From Phormidium ambiguum IAM M-71 (GTDB lineage Bacteria > Cyanobacteriota > Cyanobacteriia > Cyanobacteriales > Aerosakkonemataceae), in NCBI RefSeq assembly GCF_001904725.1, contig NZ_MRCE01000035.1, positions 1 to 48,697 on the forward strand: a DNA stretch of 48,697 nucleotides. The letters are read 5' to 3'. Positions 1 through 7,730 of the stretch are shown here, piece by piece. Within the stretch, counting starts at the first letter, position 1, and every line of letters starts with the position of its first letter. Both the position numbers and the translations under genes were made by a program. Below the pieces are notes generated by a model. It made no database searches. It had not been told where the DNA came from and saw nothing but the letters and a program-made list of their open reading frames with translations.

Positions 1-95
1 CTTCTGCCTTCTGCCTTCTGCCTTCTGCCTTCTGCCTTCTGCCTTTCTTGCCTTCTGCCTTCTGCCTTCTGCCTTTCTTGCCTTCTGCCTTCTGC
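1..95. repeat. CTTCTGC heptamer tandem array (left window edge)
   Basis: Eleven perfect copies of the heptamer CTTCTGC, interrupted by two 9-base variants CTTTCTTGC. The array runs to the first base of the window. The same heptamer in reverse orientation (GGCAGAA) forms the array at the right edge and another after position 38624, and short traces appear near 7685 and 40988. It has no spacers of CRISPR type and is a simple intergenic tandem repeat. Confidence 0.95.
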
Positions 96-141
96 CCCCA
101 TCGCTGGTACGCTGTTAAAAGTAACCACTCTTATAAAGTCT

Positions 142-654
142 ATGAATTATCTTGTTGCGGTTTTGAGCGATCGCATTCAGGCGGAAGCAGCTTACTCCGC
201 CTTGGAAAAAGAAGGTTTTGCGATGGATAAAGTTACCATCTTAGGTAGAGGATACAAAAGTGCCGATGAGTTTGGTTTAATCGATCCCAACGAACAAGCG
301 ATTAAACAAGCCAAATTTATGGCAGTTTGGTTAGTTCCCTTTGGTTTTATTGCTGGGGCTGCCTTTAGCTTAATCACTCAATTAAATACCTTTGCTTGGG
401 CTGGTGAAATCGGCAATCATTTAATTGGTGGCGTTTTAGGAGCTATTGGCGGCGGAATGGGCAGCATTTTTGCTGGTGGAGGAACTGGCTTAATCTTTGG
501 TGGTGGTGATGCGTTACCTTATCGCAATCGTTTAAATGCGGGAAAATATTTAATTGTTGTCAAAGGTTCAGAAACTCTAACGCGCCGAGCTACTAATATT
601 CTCCGTCAGTTTGAACCAGAAAATATTCAAGGATACGCTGAGCAAAATGTCTAA
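142..654 (+). CDS. Conserved glycine-zipper membrane protein, stress-protein-like N terminus
   Basis: A 170-residue protein. Residues 1-45 look like the small alpha/beta fold of general-stress (YflT/17M-like) proteins: a strand (YLVAVL), a helix rich in Ala and Glu, then a VTILG strand. Residues 60-125 are hydrophobic and very glycine-rich (GGVLGAIGGGMG, FAGGGTGLIFGGG), suggesting a glycine-zipper membrane hairpin. The C terminus returns to a soluble strand (KYLIVVKG) and helix. The ATG at 142 has no strong ribosome binding site. Its stop overlaps the start of the following acetyltransferase by eight bases, so the two are probably co-transcribed. The function is unknown; the fold assignment is from appearance only. 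Confidence 0.75.
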   Translation: MNYLVAVLSDRIQAEAAYSALEKEGFAMDKVTILGRGYKSADEFGLIDPNEQAIKQAKFMAVWLVPFGFIAGAAFSLITQLNTFAWAGEIGNHLIGGVLGAIGGGMGSIFAGGGTGLIFGGGDALPYRNRLNAGKYLIVVKGSETLTRRATNILRQFEPENIQGYAEQNV

Positions 655-1210
655 AGATCTTTCTGCTAGTAGTTTGCAAATCAAAACAGCACGCTTAAAA
701 TTAATTCCATGTCCTTTAGATGTGGCGGAAGCGAGTATTTTTAATCCGTCGCGGGTAGGGGAAATTTTGGGTTCTGCTGTCCCAGAAGATTGGCAAAAAA
801 CCGAAGTACAAGATTTTTTACCAATCTATGCTCAAATGTTGGTAGACGATCCGACAAAGTTGGGTTGGGGTGTTTGGTTGATGATTCAAACTCAAGAGAA
901 TTCTTTAATTGGTGATTTGGGTTTTGGTGGTAAACCTGATGAGTCGGGAAGTTTAGAAATGGGTTATGAGGTGTTTGCTGCTTATCGCAATCAAGGTTAT
1001 GGTTTTGAGGCAGTAAAGGCTTTGGTAGATTGGGCTTTTTCTCATCTTGAATTAAAGAGATTAATTGCTCATTGTCCCAATGATAATTTAGCTTCTATAC
1101 GCATTTTAGAAAAGTTGGGGATGGAGCGTTTAATTTTAGTAGAAGTGCCTGAACTTCCAGATAAGAAAGTTTGGAAATGGCAATTAGTAAATCAACAAGT
1201 GAAAATCTAA
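647..1210 (+). CDS. GNAT family N-acetyltransferase (RimJ/RimL-like)
   Basis: About 187 residues with the features of RimJ/RimL-type acetyltransferases: an N-terminal LKLIP strand, a central GDLGFGG strand, LEMGYEVFAAYRNQGYGFEA (acetyl-CoA binding R/Q-x-x-G-x-G/A loop), and the late block LIAHCPNDNLASIRILEKLGM, where an Asn-x-x-Ser-x-x-Leu-x-x-Lys motif contacts CoA. I chose the ATG at 647, which overlaps the previous stop. A TTG at 611 is in frame but would extend the overlap without adding conserved sequence. The enzyme would transfer an acetyl group from acetyl-CoA to an amine; the substrate cannot be told. The next gene starts nine bases after the stop, so these three genes form a likely operon. 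Confidence 0.88.
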   Translation: MSKDLSASSLQIKTARLKLIPCPLDVAEASIFNPSRVGEILGSAVPEDWQKTEVQDFLPIYAQMLVDDPTKLGWGVWLMIQTQENSLIGDLGFGGKPDESGSLEMGYEVFAAYRNQGYGFEAVKALVDWAFSHLELKRLIAHCPNDNLASIRILEKLGMERLILVEVPELPDKKVWKWQLVNQQVKI

Positions 1211-1219
1211 AATTGTCCG

Positions 1220-1999
1220 ATGTTACCTAGAGAAGAACTGTTAAAAGGTGTTGAAAATCGAGACTGTGCAGCTAGAGTAATTGATTTGGCTGAACAGGCA
1301 ATTAAAACTTGGGAAATTATGTTTTCTGACTTTCTTTCACCGCCAGAGTTGGCAGAAAGTCAGCGGATGTTTAGTAAGTTGACGGAGGTGCATTTGTTGG
1401 CTTGGGGTGGTTATCCCCAAGCGGAAAGACAACGGTTAGCGATCGCGCGTTCCGAACTCCCTTTAGATAACTCTCAAGTGGAAATTGCTGCTTTAGAAAT
1501 AGCTGGTAATTTCTTATTCGATCCAGCAACTCACCGAGATTTTTTAGGTGCAATGTTGGGATGTGGAATTAATCGAGAAAAAACGGGTGATTTGATTGTT
1601 TTGGGTGAAAGAGGTGCTCAAGCAATTGTTGTTCCTGAAATGGTGGAATATTTAGAGACGCATTTGGAACAAGTGCGATCGGTCCCAGTGCGAACTCAAC
1701 GCATAGAAATTAGCGAATTAAAGATTAAAGAACCGAAGAAAAAAGAGTTAACAACTGTGGAAGCTTCTTTGCGGTTAGATGCGATCGCATCAGCTGGTTT
1801 TGGAATGTCGCGCAGCAAAATGGTCGATTTAATCGATGGTGGTGATGTGCGAGTTAATTGGAAAGAAATCAGCCAAGCTAGTTATCAATTAAAGTCAGGC
1901 GATCTAGTCGCAATTCGCGGCAAAGGACGTTTAGAAGTTGGGGAAATTGCAGTTACCAAAAAAGACCGTTACCGCGTACAAATGACGAGGTATATGTAA
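1220..1999 (+). CDS. Photosystem II S4 domain protein (YlmH-like RNA-binding)
   Basis: A 259-residue protein conserved in cyanobacteria and plants under the name photosystem II S4 domain protein and related to YlmH. The N-terminal half contains the family's ERQRLAIAR and LGAMLGCGINREKTGDL blocks. The C-terminal third (about residues 182-245) is an S4 RNA-binding domain: RLDAIASAGFGMSRSKMVDLI, GDVRVNWK and the closing GDLVAIRGKGRLEV. The role is probably linked to ribosome or RNA function rather than to the photosystem itself; that is inference from the S4 and YlmH relationship. It ends convergently with the radical SAM gene on the other strand. Confidence 0.9.
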   Translation: MLPREELLKGVENRDCAARVIDLAEQAIKTWEIMFSDFLSPPELAESQRMFSKLTEVHLLAWGGYPQAERQRLAIARSELPLDNSQVEIAALEIAGNFLFDPATHRDFLGAMLGCGINREKTGDLIVLGERGAQAIVVPEMVEYLETHLEQVRSVPVRTQRIEISELKIKEPKKKELTTVEASLRLDAIASAGFGMSRSKMVDLIDGGDVRVNWKEISQASYQLKSGDLVAIRGKGRLEVGEIAVTKKDRYRVQMTRYM

Positions 2000-2053
2000 T
2001 TTTCATTGGTCATTTGTATCCCCAAAAAATCATAATTAACAATAACTAAAGAA

Positions 2054-2086
2054 TTGGGTTTTATCTGAAGAAAAGACAAAACCCAA
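2054..2086. terminator. Bidirectional terminator-like hairpin between convergent genes
   Basis: Inverted repeat TTGGGTTTT (2054-2062) / AAAACCCAA (2078-2086), a 9-bp stem with a 15-nt loop. It lies in the 110-base gap between the S4 gene (+) and the radical SAM gene (-). The stem carries A or T runs on both strands, fitting termination from either side. Confidence 0.55.
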
Positions 2087-2109
2087 CCTAAGTAAATTCT
2101 GTATCGAAA

Positions 2110-3696
2110 TCAAGAGTTAACAAGTATTGGTTTTTTCTCAGATTTTACATAAACTTTTACTGGGTCATAACCTAACTGTTCAGTAATTCGTTCCCTAGCT
2201 AAAACACGGTATTCCCAAAAATGCTCTCCAGCCGCACATAAACCCAAATACATATTTAAAACTTGCGGCTTTGTGAGCAGAATTATTGATAATTGTTGCC
2301 AAAATTGTTGGCGAATTTCTGGTCTGCGTATCCCCTGATGCCAGATTATCTGGGAAATTAGTCGCAATCCCTTACCCAAGGGAAATTGCATTGTTTGCTT
2401 TCGTTCTACTGGCGAATTAATTTTGAGACATTGCTTAAAACAGCGTTTGAGATAGTTTTTTGGTTCATACAAATTCCAGAAACCTTCAACATATTCTTTG
2501 GCAATTTCAGCGACTGGACGAGTGGGGATAAAATTCATCAAAGTATTCTGATCTCCCACTTTAGTAATACCGACACCCTCTACTAAACGTTCTTCTTTTT
2601 GCAGGCGATGCCACAATTGAGTATTAGGTAAAGCTTGGAGAATGCCTAGCATTGGTTGAGGAATACTGCTTTGTGCTATAAATGCTTGAATTCGCTCACC
2701 TGCACCAGAACGTTCGCCATCAAAACCAAGAATAAAACCTGCATAAATCAGCATACCTGCCTGATTAATTTTGCGACAAGCTTCAATGAGGGGATGACGA
2801 GTATTTTGTAGTTTGTGAGTTACTTTTAAACTGTCTTGATCGGGGGTTTCAATGCCAAGAAATACGGCATAAAATCCGGCTTGATTCATTAAATCTAGTA
2901 GTTCATCGTCTTCTGCCAAATTTACAGAAGCTTCAGTCATGAAAGTGAAAGGATAATTGTGTTGCTTTACCCAAGGAATCAATTCTCGTAAAAAGCGTTT
3001 AACGTTGCGCTGATTGCCAATAAAGTTGTCATCAACGATGAACAGTGAACCTCGCCAGCCTAAATCATAAAGCTTTTGCAATTCGGCTATTGCTTGACTC
3101 GGTTCTTTGGTGCGAGGTTTGCGACCGTAGAGAGTTATGATATCGCAAAACTCGCAGTTGAAGGGACAACCGCGAGAAAACTGAATTGCCATCATGAAGT
3201 AGGCATCGCGTTTCAGGAGATCGAAGCGAGGCATGGGACTTTGGGTGACATCCGGTTTCTCTGGGGAGCGAAAAATTCCTCCCTCTTCGCCTTGATTAAG
3301 TGCGGCGATAAATTGTGGAACTGTGATTTCCCCTTCATCGAGTATCAGGTAGTGAGCGCCTGATTCAAGGGCATCTTGGGGAAGAGATGTGGGGTATGGG
3401 CCACCGACTGCGACTTTTTTGCCTAATTTTACGGCTTTTTGAATTAGGGCATGGAAATCTGGCTTCTGTACCAGCATAGCGGAGAGGATAACTAGGTCAC
3501 ACCACTGCCAATCTGAGTCTGTTTCTAAGTTAACGTTGCGATCGCAAAATCTAATTTCCCATTCTTTGGGGAGGAGAGCGGCGACTGTAATAATTCCCAG
3601 AGGTGGAATAACTGCTTTAAATCCAGCTATTTCCATGAAGCGATCGTAAGACCAAAAGGACTGGGGAAACTGAGGATAGAGCAATAATGCTTTCAT
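2110..3696 (-). CDS. B12-binding radical SAM protein (DUF4070-type), copy 1
   Basis: 528 residues. The N-terminal part (about 1-140) is a cobalamin-binding-like Rossmann domain (IPPLGIITVAALLP, CDRNV, VAVGGPYPTSLP). The radical SAM core follows, with the 4Fe-4S motif RGCPFNCEFCD (CxxxCxxC, about residues 173-183) and later GIETP and GFILGFDGE strands. The C-terminal about 150 residues match the DUF4070 type. Members of this class include methyltransferases such as the hopanoid C-2 methylase HpnP, but cyanobacteria carry several paralogues and the substrate here cannot be assigned. ATG at 3696. A second, highly similar gene at 7731-9302 has the same length and motifs and points the other way. 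Confidence 0.9.
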   Translation of the reverse strand: MKALLLYPQFPQSFWSYDRFMEIAGFKAVIPPLGIITVAALLPKEWEIRFCDRNVNLETDSDWQWCDLVILSAMLVQKPDFHALIQKAVKLGKKVAVGGPYPTSLPQDALESGAHYLILDEGEITVPQFIAALNQGEEGGIFRSPEKPDVTQSPMPRFDLLKRDAYFMMAIQFSRGCPFNCEFCDIITLYGRKPRTKEPSQAIAELQKLYDLGWRGSLFIVDDNFIGNQRNVKRFLRELIPWVKQHNYPFTFMTEASVNLAEDDELLDLMNQAGFYAVFLGIETPDQDSLKVTHKLQNTRHPLIEACRKINQAGMLIYAGFILGFDGERSGAGERIQAFIAQSSIPQPMLGILQALPNTQLWHRLQKEERLVEGVGITKVGDQNTLMNFIPTRPVAEIAKEYVEGFWNLYEPKNYLKRCFKQCLKINSPVERKQTMQFPLGKGLRLISQIIWHQGIRRPEIRQQFWQQLSIILLTKPQVLNMYLGLCAAGEHFWEYRVLARERITEQLGYDPVKVYVKSEKKPILVNS

Positions 3697-3809
3697 TCTT
3701 TAGATCCTTAGTACTGTTTCAGTTCACTCTCTCAATTGACAGATAGCCAGAAATAAAATCAGCTTGGAATAGCTTTTCTATCAGTAGAATCTGTCTGTGC
3801 AATTGTTTT

Positions 3810-4013
3810 TTAAACAGGCATTTCTTGATAACAGTGGCTACAACGCCAGTAAATACCTCCTAAACGGATATGACGCAGTAAAATGTTTGAGCAACACAGG
3901 CAAGTATGGTGCTCGTGCATACAATGGTCAATTGTGGGGATCAAACTTCGTGGCTGGCGACCTTTGATCGGGTCGAGGGGCGACGCGATCGAAGTTGTTA
4001 ATAAAGCTAGCAT
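3810..4013 (-). CDS. Small zinc-ribbon-like cyanobacterial protein
   Basis: A 67-residue protein. The C-terminal half carries two paired-cysteine motifs, HTCLCCSN and WRCSHC, separated by a basic LLRHIRLGG segment and ending in YQEMPV. Two CxxC pairs of this kind normally hold one zinc ion. The pattern resembles short conserved cyanobacterial proteins of unknown role. The N-terminal 30 residues look less conserved, so translation might start internally at the Met before HEHHTC, giving about 36 residues. No strong ribosome binding site is visible for either start. It is divergent from the 4210 gene, with about 200 bases between them. Confidence 0.6.
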   Translation of the reverse strand: MLALLTTSIASPLDPIKGRQPRSLIPTIDHCMHEHHTCLCCSNILLRHIRLGGIYWRCSHCYQEMPV

Positions 4014-4059
4014 CTTAAAAAACCAGTATTTTAAATCGTGGATTTAAGTATAATTCCCC

Positions 4060-4088
4060 TTGACAAAGAATACCTCTATCGATAGAGA
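4060..4088 (+). promoter_or_regulatory. Sigma-70-like promoter overlapped by a perfect 14-bp palindrome
   Basis: TTGACA at 4060-4065 is a consensus -35. A -10-like TAGAGA follows at 4083-4088 after a 17-base spacer. A perfect palindrome CTCTATCGATAGAG (4074-4087) sits in the spacer and runs into the -10, the classic position for a repressor operator. It points at the small gene starting at 4210. The regulator is unknown and the promoter call is from sequence only. Confidence 0.5.
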
Positions 4089-4209
4089 TAGGTAAATTTT
4101 GATTTATGTGGTATGGTGAACATGAATCGTAAATCGCGGGCTTGATAGCAAAAGTACTGCTAGATACAGGTAAGTAAGCCAAGTCCTTGATGAGGTTGAA
4201 TTAAAAAAA

Positions 4210-4419
4210 TTGAAAATACAAGCGTTAGAAATCAAGATGGGCGATCGCATCATTGCTTACTGCAATAATAAGATGCAGATCTGTACAGTTAAACGCATTT
4301 TAAATCCTGGTCAGACTAATAATATTACGTTGTCGGTATTCACTTCTGACCATTACCGCATCTCTGTTTCCCGCACAGTCAGCTTTAAACCCGATGCTTT
4401 AGTTGATTTAGCAAGTTAA
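4210..4419 (+). CDS. Conserved small cyanobacterial protein, unknown function
   Basis: A 69-residue protein that reads as a compact all-beta domain: GDRIIAYCNN, MQICTVKRIL, NITLSVFTSDHY and ISVSRTVSFKPDALVDL. The alternating hydrophobic pattern suggests a small barrel. The start is probably TTG at 4210, as the reading begins with regular sequence there; ATG at 4237 would remove nine residues. It lies about 120 bases downstream of a consensus-like promoter with a palindrome, so it may have a long leader and be regulated. I do not recognise a function. Confidence 0.65.
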   Translation: MKIQALEIKMGDRIIAYCNNKMQICTVKRILNPGQTNNITLSVFTSDHYRISVSRTVSFKPDALVDLAS

Positions 4420-4541
4420 AATTCCCCAAAAATGACCGTAATACCTAAGCATTAAACCCGTATATTTTGTTGAAAAACAGAGCAAAATGGAGTAGTAATC
4501 AGTGCAAAAACACAACTAATTACCACAAAATAATTAACTAT

Positions 4542-5072
4542 TTAATCAAGATATCCAGAAGCTTTTAGTTTTTGCCAAACTTTGGCTATACTTTCAGCTT
4601 CTGTTTCTATATCTGTGTGACATTCTACCTCTGGATTAGTAGGAATTTCGTAAGGATCATCTATTCCAGTAAAGTGTTTAATTTCCCCGGATCTCGCTTT
4701 TTTATATAAGCCTTTAACATCTCTTTTTTCGCAAATTTCTAAAGGCGCATTCACAAAAACTTCAATAAAATCACCAATTTTTGCTTTTACTTCTTGGCGA
4801 ATTTCTCGATAAGGTGAAATAGCAGAAACCAGAACAATTACACCATTTCTGGTTAACAAATGCGCCACAAAACCGATGCGACGAATATTTTCATCTCGAT
4901 CTTCTTTACTAAAACCTAAACCTTTAGTTAAGTTTTGACGGACAAGATCACCGTCGAGAAGTTCTACTAAATAACCTTGCGATCGCAATTCTTCTGCTAC
5001 AGCTTTACTAATAGTAGTTTTCCCAGCACCACTTAAACCTGTAAACCATACGGTAACACCGCGCCGCTTCAT
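4542..5072 (-). CDS. cysC: Adenylylsulfate (APS) kinase
   Basis: 176 residues, the usual size for stand-alone CysC. It phosphorylates adenosine 5'-phosphosulfate with ATP to give PAPS, for assimilation or for sulfation of glycans and lipids. The P-loop GLSGAGKTT is at residues 12-20, followed by [27 protein letters not shown] (APS-binding region), VSAISPYR and the [14 protein letters not shown] block with GIDDPYE, all family hallmarks. I chose ATG at 5072 because an AGGAG Shine-Dalgarno (complement of 5081-5085) sits eight bases upstream; an earlier in-frame ATG at 5093 would include that site in the coding region. No neighbouring sulfate genes are seen. Confidence 0.95.
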   Translation of the reverse strand: MKRRGVTVWFTGLSGAGKTTISKAVAEELRSQGYLVELLDGDLVRQNLTKGLGFSKEDRDENIRRIGFVAHLLTRNGVIVLVSAISPYREIRQEVKAKIGDFIEVFVNAPLEICEKRDVKGLYKKARSGEIKHFTGIDDPYEIPTNPEVECHTDIETEAESIAKVWQKLKASGYLD

Positions 5073-5142
5073 TTTTTTCACTCCTAAAACCATCCGGCAA
5101 TTTATCTTACTTTAGATGGGATTATTTAATCTAGGATTTTTT

Positions 5143-5180
5143 ACCACAGATATCCACAGATGCACACAGATGCACACAGA
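5143..5180. repeat. CACAGAT-type dispersed repeat
   Basis: Tandem CCACAGAT / CACACAGAT units between cysC and the metF-type gene. This is the same ACCACAGAT...CACAGAT family found at 33451-33512 and, in degenerate form, at 28301-28346. A non-coding cyanobacterial intergenic repeat of unknown function. Confidence 0.7.
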
Positions 5181-5279
5181 TAAATTATCGATTGGTGTTA
5201 GGACTGAATTGATAGCAAATTTATCATCTAGGTTGGTTGATTAGGTGGGCAAATTTGCCACACCCTACATTTGGAAGTT

Positions 5280-6209
5280 TTAAATGCTGTTATCTATGGA
5301 AGAAATTCCCGCCATGTCTAAGATTTCGGGAATTAAATCTTCTCTTTTAATTGCCATCAAATGAACTCCGTGACAAATTTGTTTAGCCATTTGCACTTGT
5401 TCGGCGGCAATTTTCATGCCTTCGCGCAAGGGGTCTTTGGCAGCGGCTAAGCGATCGATAATCGATTGCGGGATTTCAATCCCCGGTACACAGCGATTTA
5501 AAAATTCCGCATTTTTAGCTGATTTAATTAAGAAAATTCCCGCTAAAATTGGCTTATTAGAACCAGATGCAATCTGATTCATAAACTTTTCTAGTTTGTC
5601 AAAATCAGCAATTAATTGACTTTGGAAAAACTGCGCCCCCGCTTGTAATTTTCGCTCAAAACGACGTTGTAAACCTGACCAACTGTGTGATTGAGGATCG
5701 ACTGCTGCACCGACAAATAAATCTGTCGCCCCATCTGTTAAAGGTTTATCATTCCAATCAAAACCATGATTCATTTTGTCAATTAATTGCAGCAAGCGCA
5801 CAGATTCTAAATCAAAAACTGGTTTACAGTTGGGGTGATCTCCGGCTTTTACGGGGTCGCCTGTGAGGGCTAAAATGTTGCGAATACCCAAGGCGTTAGC
5901 GCCCATGAGGTCTGCTTGTAATCCGATACGATTGCGATCGCGGCAAGCAACCTGACATATTGGTTCAATGCCATGTTGGAGCAAAATTACTGAGGCTGCT
6001 AAAGGACACATCCGCAATACCGCCCGACTGCCATCCGTAATATTTACTGCATGAACTCGACCTTTGAGAAGTTGTGCCATTTTCAGCATCGAAGTTGGAT
6101 CGCCTCCTTTAGGGGGTGAAACTTCGGCAGTAATTAAAAATTCTCCGTTTTTTACAGCGTTACGAAAGGTATTCAAGGGTTTTGGGTATGGCGTACTGTG
6201 CATTGTCAT
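5280..6209 (-). CDS. metF: Methylenetetrahydrofolate reductase-type protein
   Basis: 309 residues, close to MetF length. MetF reduces 5,10-methylene-THF to 5-methyl-THF for methionine synthesis. Visible family features are ITAEVSPPKGGD (N-terminal strand with the acidic active-site residue), VNITDGSRA, CQVACRDRNRIGLQ, ILALTGDPVKAGDHP and GAQFFQSQLIADFDKL, all TIM-barrel strand ends that bind FAD and folate. C-terminally it has KPILAGIFLIKS and IAAEQVQMAKQICHGVHLM. ATG at 6209 or 6203 are both possible. It lies downstream of trpS on the same strand, separated by a hairpin, so co-transcription is uncertain. Folate partner folD is at the other end of the window. Confidence 0.88.
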   Translation of the reverse strand: MTMHSTPYPKPLNTFRNAVKNGEFLITAEVSPPKGGDPTSMLKMAQLLKGRVHAVNITDGSRAVLRMCPLAASVILLQHGIEPICQVACRDRNRIGLQADLMGANALGIRNILALTGDPVKAGDHPNCKPVFDLESVRLLQLIDKMNHGFDWNDKPLTDGATDLFVGAAVDPQSHSWSGLQRRFERKLQAGAQFFQSQLIADFDKLEKFMNQIASGSNKPILAGIFLIKSAKNAEFLNRCVPGIEIPQSIIDRLAAAKDPLREGMKIAAEQVQMAKQICHGVHLMAIKREDLIPEILDMAGISSIDNSI

Positions 6210-6313
6210 TTCAGTTGGGCGCTAGTTTTTCAGATATAACATTTTCACGATGTCACCTAACAGCATCACTATTGGGGATCAAAGTCAAGTTTTGCAATGA
6301 CAGGTTTTGGAAT

Positions 6314-6332
6314 GACAGGCAAGATGCCTGTC
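6314..6332. terminator. GACAGGCA hairpin, dispersed repeat or trpS terminator
   Basis: Perfect inverted repeat GACAGGCA (6314-6321) / TGCCTGTC (6325-6332) with a 3-nt loop, followed by CTACGG. It is 26 bases beyond the trpS stop. The element looks like a common cyanobacterial intergenic repeat and could also stop transcription of trpS. Confidence 0.5.
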
Positions 6333-6357
6333 CTACGGTACGGGATTGAGATTTTTT

Positions 6358-7365
6358 TTAGAGGGGTTGGGAATAGCCCATTGCGGCTTTTACTTCTGCT
6401 AGGGTTTGATTTGCGATCGCACCAGCTTTTTCCTTCCCTTCGCGCAACACAGATTCCAAATAACCTTTTTCATTCATCACCGCATTATATTTATCTTGAA
6501 TCGGTTTCAAAGCATTAATCGTCGTTTCTGTGAGCAAAGGTTTAAACTGACCCCAACCCATATCCGCACATTCAGCGGCAACTTCTTCCTTTTTCTTTCC
6601 AGAAAGCAGCATATATAAAGTTAACAAATTTCGGCTTTCTGGTCTTTCTGGATCGTCAAAAGATAAACCTCGCACGGGATCGGTTTTACACCGCTTAATT
6701 TTCTTTTGAATTTCTTCTGGCGAATCCAACAAATTAATTCGACTCATTTCTGAAGGATCTGACTTAGACATTTTCTTTGTTCCGTCTGTCAGACTCATGA
6801 CTCTAGCACCTTCCGCCCGAATTAAAGGATTGGGTAACTTTAATACCTTTTTCCCGTTGCCAAACAAATGATTAAAGCGCACGGCAATATCACGAGTCAG
6901 TTCTAAATGCTGCTTTTGGTCTTCACCAACAGGCACTTTATCAGCTTGGTAAAGCAAAATATCTGCTGCCATTAATACTGGATAATCTAACAAACCAGCG
7001 TTAACATTTTCGCCTTGTTTCACTGCTTTTTCCTTGAACTGAATCATATCTTGTAACCAGTTCAAAGGCGTAATGCAATTTAGTAACCAAGTTAATTCAC
7101 TGTGGGCGGGAAGATGTGACTGCACAAAAATACTCGAATAGCTCAAATCTATGCCGCAAGCTAGATACAAAGCCGCTATTTTATATGTATTCTCGGCCAA
7201 TGTAGCTGGATCGTGGGGAACTGTAATTGCGTGCAAATCAACCACACAAAAAAAGTTATCGTACTCGCTCTGTCCTTCTACCCAATTGCGAATCGCTCCC
7301 AGGTAGTTACCCAGGTGAAGATTGCCAGTTGGTTGAACCCCAGAGAGAACTCGCTGTTTCGCCAT
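6358..7365 (-). CDS. trpS: Tryptophanyl-tRNA synthetase
   Basis: 335 residues, the normal size for bacterial TrpRS, a class I synthetase that charges tRNA-Trp. The N terminus KQRVLSGVQPTGNLHLGNYLG contains the HIGH-like motif (HLGN), and KKMSKSDPS near residue 198 is the KMSKS loop. FCVVDLHAITVPHDP, LLNCITPLNWLQDMIQFK and QADKVPVGEDQKQHLELTRDIA are specific to TrpRS. I chose ATG at 7365 because the protein then begins two residues before the conserved block; the open frame extends to 7416 but adds unconserved sequence. A 365-base divergent spacer separates it from the second radical SAM gene. Confidence 0.96.
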   Translation of the reverse strand: MAKQRVLSGVQPTGNLHLGNYLGAIRNWVEGQSEYDNFFCVVDLHAITVPHDPATLAENTYKIAALYLACGIDLSYSSIFVQSHLPAHSELTWLLNCITPLNWLQDMIQFKEKAVKQGENVNAGLLDYPVLMAADILLYQADKVPVGEDQKQHLELTRDIAVRFNHLFGNGKKVLKLPNPLIRAEGARVMSLTDGTKKMSKSDPSEMSRINLLDSPEEIQKKIKRCKTDPVRGLSFDDPERPESRNLLTLYMLLSGKKKEEVAAECADMGWGQFKPLLTETTINALKPIQDKYNAVMNEKGYLESVLREGKEKAGAIANQTLAEVKAAMGYSQPL

Positions 7366-7730
7366 AAATTTCGTAGACTGTCTGCAACCTGCTTTAAGGT
7401 TGTCTAAATAACTCACTTAACTAGTTTTACATTTTTTGATTCTGAAGTTTTCGGCAATTTTCTTAAGCATCTGCCCATAAATTTCACAAAAGTTTACTGA
7501 AATCCACTTTTCTTTTTGAAGAAAATGGAAGTAAGCTGGAAACCAAGCAATTTTTTACAGTATTAGAGCGCTTAAAGAGTTTAAGCTCAAGCTCTCACAG
7601 ATTTTTAGTGTTTTTTTTCGATTTACTAGTTTTTTCTTCAGCAGGGAAGCAGAGGAAAATTAAATTTAACTGATACTCTTTCTGCCCTTCTGCCTTCTGC
7701 CTTTGAAAGCAACTTCAAGAGGTTCAAGAG
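7366..7730. other. Divergent spacer between trpS and radical SAM copy 2
   Basis: 365 bases without a gene. It presumably holds promoters for trpS (leftward) and the radical SAM gene (rightward). Near 7679-7702 there is a short run of the TTCTGCC heptamer found at the window edges. AGAGG and AAGAG purine runs precede the ATG at 7731. I see no convincing paired promoter boxes or structured RNA. Confidence 0.5.

Noticed and set aside
1-95. Possible CRISPR array (also 48596-48697)
   Set aside because: The units are 7 bases long and contiguous, with no unique spacers of 25-45 bases; simple tandem repeats.
48-230. Frame of 60 codons starting inside the left heptamer array
   Set aside because: The first part is translated repeat (LPSAFC units) and the rest is a shadow of the 142 gene.
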